DNA from: Allobosea lathyri
GTDB taxonomy: Bacteria; Pseudomonadota; Alphaproteobacteria; Rhizobiales; Beijerinckiaceae
Assembly: GCF_900108245.1 (NCBI RefSeq)
Contig: NZ_FNUY01000007.1
Coordinates: forward strand, 1-64,000
Length of the DNA: 64,000 nt
Reading direction: 5' to 3'
Shown here: in pieces, positions 61,603 through 64,000 of the stretch
Layout: every line of letters begins with the position of its first letter
Position numbering within the stretch: position 1 is the stretch's first letter
Program-made: the position numbers and the translations under genes
The notes under the pieces: model-generated
The model's database searches: none
The model's input: only the letters and a program-made list of their open reading frames with translations
What the model was told of the DNA's origin: nothing

Positions 61603-61714
61603 GGCCTGAAGGCGGGAAGGTTGCGGCATCCGGGCTTGAGATTGCCGCCCATTTCCCGTATGAGCCTTCTCGCGCCCGACTGACACCCTTGGAGGCACGG
61701 GCGCATACCGAAAC

Positions 61715-61740
61715 GGCCGCCAGCAGGCGGCCTTGTTATT
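61715..61740 (+). terminator. Short hairpin before rplY
   Basis: GGCCGCC and GGCGGCC form a 7-bp stem with AGCA loop, followed by TTGTTATTTG. It may end the queC/transporter transcript or act as an attenuator of rplY, whose ATG is 18 bp away. Confidence 0.6.
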
Positions 61741-61757
61741 TGCAGTAAGGACATACC

Positions 61758-62381
61758 ATGACCGCCGTGAAGCAAATCGAGGCTTCGGCGCGCGCACAGG
61801 TCGGCAAGGGGGCCGCCCGTGCAGTTCGTCGTCAAGGCCTGACACCCGCCGTGATCTATGGCGGAGGCGACGCTCCCGAAGCGATCGCGCTCGACTCCAA
61901 CAAGACCCGCCTGCTGATTTACGGCGGACACTTCCTGACCACGCTGTTCGAGATCAGCGTCGGGGGCAAGAAGACGCGCGTCATCCCGCGCGACTACCAG
62001 CTCGACCCGGTCAAGGATTTCCCCATCCATGTCGACTTCCTGCGCGTGGCAGCCGGCCAGACCGTCAAGGTCGAGGTGCCGATCCATGTCATCGGTCAGG
62101 ATGCCAGCCCCGGCATCAAGAACGGCGGCGCAGTGCAGATCGTCGAGCATTCGCTTGAAATCGACGTCGAGCCCGAGCTGATCCCCGAATTCTTCGAGGT
62201 TTCGGTCGCCGGCCTCGAAATCGGCGGCTCGGTCGACGCCAGCGCCATCAAGCTCCCGGCCGGCGCCAAGCTGACCATCGGCTCCGACGCGACCATCGCC
62301 ACCATCGTTCCGCCGATGGCCGAGGAAGCCGAGCCTGTCGTTGAAGCCGCCGCTGCGCCGGCTGCCGACGCCAAGGCGTAA
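61758..62381 (+). CDS. rplY: 50S ribosomal protein L25 / general stress protein Ctc
   Basis: This is the long (Ctc/TL5) form of L25, which binds 5S rRNA. The N-terminal domain is QVGKGAARAVRRQGLTPAVIYGGGD near residue 16, with FPIHVDFLRV near 85, and the C-terminal domain contains VPIHVIGQDASPGIKNGG and an acidic, Ala-rich tail. 207 residues. AAGGAC precedes the ATG. It is followed by a strong hairpin and then pth, the usual order. Confidence 0.96.
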   Translation: MTAVKQIEASARAQVGKGAARAVRRQGLTPAVIYGGGDAPEAIALDSNKTRLLIYGGHFLTTLFEISVGGKKTRVIPRDYQLDPVKDFPIHVDFLRVAAGQTVKVEVPIHVIGQDASPGIKNGGAVQIVEHSLEIDVEPELIPEFFEVSVAGLEIGGSVDASAIKLPAGAKLTIGSDATIATIVPPMAEEAEPVVEAAAAPAADAKA

Positions 62382-62423
62382 GGAATGCGCGGCGCGCCTG
62401 CGCCGTCTTCCTCTGTATCGAGA

Positions 62424-62452
62424 CAAGACGGCCGGGTTTCCCGGCCGTCTTG
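62424..62452 (+). terminator. Strong hairpin between rplY and pth
   Basis: CAAGACGGCCGGG and CCCGGCCGTCTTG make a perfect 13-bp stem with TTT loop. The run after it (CGTTGAGG) is not T-rich, so it may only reduce read-through or protect the rplY message. Confidence 0.7.
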
Positions 62453-62503
62453 CGTTGAGGCGGCCTGCAGGATGTGCAGGCCTCGCCGCCGGAGCGACCT
62501 GCC

Positions 62504-63118
62504 ATGCTGATCTTCGCCGGGCTCGGCAATCCGGGCACGCGTTATGCCCATAACCGCCACAACATCGGCTTCATGGCGGTGGATACGATCGCGCATGCGC
62601 ACCGCGCCTCGCCCTGGCGTTCACGCTTCCAGGCGCTGGCCTGCGAGGCGACAATCGGGGGCGAAAAAATCGTCCTGCTGAAGCCGCAGACCTATATGAA
62701 CGAATCCGGCCGCGCGATCGGCGAGGCCGCGCGCTTCTTCAAGATCGCGCCCGAGGACGTCATCGTCTTCCATGACGAGCTCGATCTCGCTCCCGCAAAA
62801 CTGCGCATGAAGCTCGGCGGCGGCAATGCCGGCCATAACGGCCTGCGTTCGACCACCGCCGCGATCGGCAACGAGTACCGCCGCGTGCGGATGGGCATCG
62901 GCCATCCCGGCCTGAAAGAGCTCGTTCACGCCTATGTGCTGAGCGATTTCGGCAAGGCCGAGCACCCCTGGGTCGAGGATCTCTGCACAGCCTGCGCCGA
63001 CAATGCCGCCCTGCTCGCCGGCCATGACGACGCCGGCTTCCAGAACAAGGTCCACCTGTTCATGGATGCTCGCGGCCACGGCGCGGTGAAACGGCTGGGG
63101 GAGAAGGCCGCGGATTAG
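62504..63118 (+). CDS. pth: Peptidyl-tRNA hydrolase
   Basis: Pth frees tRNA from dropped peptides. [22 protein letters not shown] at the N-terminus holds the catalytic His in NRHNIG (residue near 20); [12 protein letters not shown] near 62, [20 protein letters not shown] near 88 with the catalytic Asp, and GHNGLRS follow. 204 residues. GGAG 62491-62494 supports ATG 62504. Confidence 0.96.
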   Translation: MLIFAGLGNPGTRYAHNRHNIGFMAVDTIAHAHRASPWRSRFQALACEATIGGEKIVLLKPQTYMNESGRAIGEAARFFKIAPEDVIVFHDELDLAPAKLRMKLGGGNAGHNGLRSTTAAIGNEYRRVRMGIGHPGLKELVHAYVLSDFGKAEHPWVEDLCTACADNAALLAGHDDAGFQNKVHLFMDARGHGAVKRLGEKAAD

Positions 63119-63150
63119 ATGAGCTTGATGATTGTGCGTGGAAACACGCC

Positions 63151-63252
63151 GTCATCCTGGGCGACCGCAGTCGACCCGGAATCCATCGGAGGGAACTGAG
63201 CTCTACGATGGATCCCGGATCGGCGCGGCTAAAGCCGCTTGTCCAGGATGAC
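63151..63252. repeat. Interspersed palindrome, GTCATCC/GGATGAC family
   Basis: GTCATCCTGGGCGACCGCAG at the left and CGCTTGTCCAGGATGAC at the right, inner arms GGAATCCATCGGAGGGA and CTACGATGGATCCCGG. It lies between the convergent pth and SleB-type genes. Confidence 0.92.
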
Positions 63253-63366
63253 GCCGCATTTCCAGATCAAATCGTCGCGGACTAGGTCGAGACATAGTCA
63301 GCAGAGGCGGTGGCCGCGGCCATCTCAGGCTTCGCGCCGCAACGCCGGCAAAAACCTGCCCTGACC

Positions 63367-64000
63367 TCAGCTGTAGAAGACGTGCCGGCCGATCACGTCC
63401 ATTTTCTTCAGCTTCCTGGCCCAGTGAGGCCGGACATAGTCGGCATGGTAATGCGTCGAGGCACCAACCTCGGCCAGGTAAATCCTACCCTCGTAGACGT
63501 CTCCGGCGATGCGCTCGGCCGCCTCCCATGGCTCGGGCTCGGTGACGCGCAGTGACTTGCCCTCGCAAGCGAATGAAAATTGGCAGGCGAGCTTGCGGTG
63601 CCGGTTCTGGTAGACGACGCCGCAGACCGAACCCGGATATTTCCCGCTCTTGACCCGGTTGAGCACGACCTGGGCGACGGCCGCGCGCCCGTCCTCCCCT
63701 TCCGAGCGGGCCTCGAAATAGATTGCCTCGGCCAAGCAACGCTTTTCGCCCGCCATGCTCTCGGGCTTGATCAGCCCGGCATAGATCTGCAGCGGCTCGG
63801 GTTCGCTCGCGCGCAATCCCGGCAGAACAGACGGCGTCAACGCGGCAACGACGGAGCGTCCGCTCATTGGCGTGGCCGAGCTTCGCACTGTGGATGCTGG
63901 AGTTGCTCCATCTCCGCTTTGCTGGAGTGCGAGCGAGCGCGGCGTGTCGCCGTCGATACCGCCGGCAGCGCCAGAGGGCATTGGCGACGGGATTGGCTTG
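63367..64000 (-). CDS. SleB-type cell-wall hydrolase (5' end outside window)
   Basis: The C-terminal domain is the Hydrolase_2/SleB fold: EKRCLAEAIYFEARSEGEDG with the catalytic Glu of EARSE, AVAQVVLNRVKSGKYPGSVCGVVYQN-like region, QFSFACEG, and THYHADYVRPHWARKLKKM near the end. Such enzymes cut peptidoglycan. The frame is open to the right edge with no stop, so the protein begins outside the window; the ATG at 63981 is probably internal. The part before the domain is low-complexity (Ser, Pro, Ala). Confidence 0.88.
   Translation of the reverse strand, partial: KPIPSPMPSGAAGGIDGDTPRSLALQQSGDGATPASTVRSSATPMSGRSVVAALTPSVLPGLRASEPEPLQIYAGLIKPESMAGEKRCLAEAIYFEARSEGEDGRAAVAQVVLNRVKSGKYPGSVCGVVYQNRHRKLACQFSFACEGKSLRVTEPEPWEAAERIAGDVYEGRIYLAEVGASTHYHADYVRPHWARKLKKMDVIGRHVFYS

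Noticed and set aside
1..64000. tRNA, rRNA, prophage, CRISPR, phage-defence or secretion clusters
   Set aside because: I looked for tRNA T-loop motifs, cas genes, integrases, phage structural proteins and secretion ATPases and saw none; the genes are mostly ordinary chromosomal ones.

Overview
The window reads as chromosomal DNA of a GC-rich alphaproteobacterium of the order Hyphomicrobiales, most like Bosea or a close relative. This rests on gene content and order: ilvE beside the petP/petR regulator pair, a 747-residue UvrC, Omp25-type porin, DUF1176, UbiK, the RraA/DapB-like pair, and many short interspersed palindromes. The genus is an inference; no rRNA or tRNA gene is visible to settle it.

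Layout. 1-0.9 kb: the end of an IS110-family transposase (cut by the window edge) next to a truncated palindromic repeat, then a 545-bp spacer. 0.9-4.4 kb: leuC and leuD with a small membrane protein, a zincin-like protein and a frameshifted LysE exporter between them. 4.4-7.5 kb: a tandemly duplicated spacer, then a secreted DUF1800/DUF1501 pair. 7.7-10.2 kb: a DUF4394 protein divergent from an ECF sigma/anti-sigma pair. 10.3-15.9 kb: a RecD-like helicase, a chemoreceptor, a DapB-like reductase without the catalytic histidines, an RraA-like protein and an SDR. 16-23.8 kb: an oxoprolinase/hydantoinase, a TRAP transporter (dctQMP) and a winged-helix regulator, a probable 5-oxoproline or hydantoin uptake and hydrolysis locus. 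23.8-31 kb: an ArsR/SRPBCC/VOC operon, DMT exporter, Fe-type alcohol dehydrogenase, PNPOx protein, RNase T2, rlmJ and a GST. 31-39.2 kb: porin, glycosyltransferase, SDR, isomerase, pgeF, a MidA-type methyltransferase with lgt, and an MDR oxidoreductase. 39.2-45 kb: a FitAB-type toxin-antitoxin pair with its operator, uvrC, pgsA, moaD, moaE and DUF1176. 45-52 kb: ilvE, petP, petR with a histidine kinase, a LysR/GST/PNPOx cluster. 52-57 kb: csaA, a Cache chemoreceptor, TetR, proC, YbjN and ubiK. 57-64 kb: an M24-fold hydrolase, a lipoprotein, prs, queC with a queuosine-precursor transporter, rplY, pth and a SleB-type hydrolase cut by the right edge.

The most distinctive layer is between genes. 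At least ten copies of a roughly 100-bp palindrome with GTCATCC...GGATGAC ends are scattered through the window, with several other palindrome families. They separate moaD from moaE, lie inside a well-initiated small ORF before dctQ, and two other palindromic units appear to have entered uvrC in frame. No CRISPR array, prophage or secretion cluster was seen. The best candidates for new biology are the DUF4394/ECF circuit with its divergent promoter-like elements, the secreted DUF1800/DUF1501 pair, the DapB-like/RraA-like pair, and the repeat-bearing UvrC.
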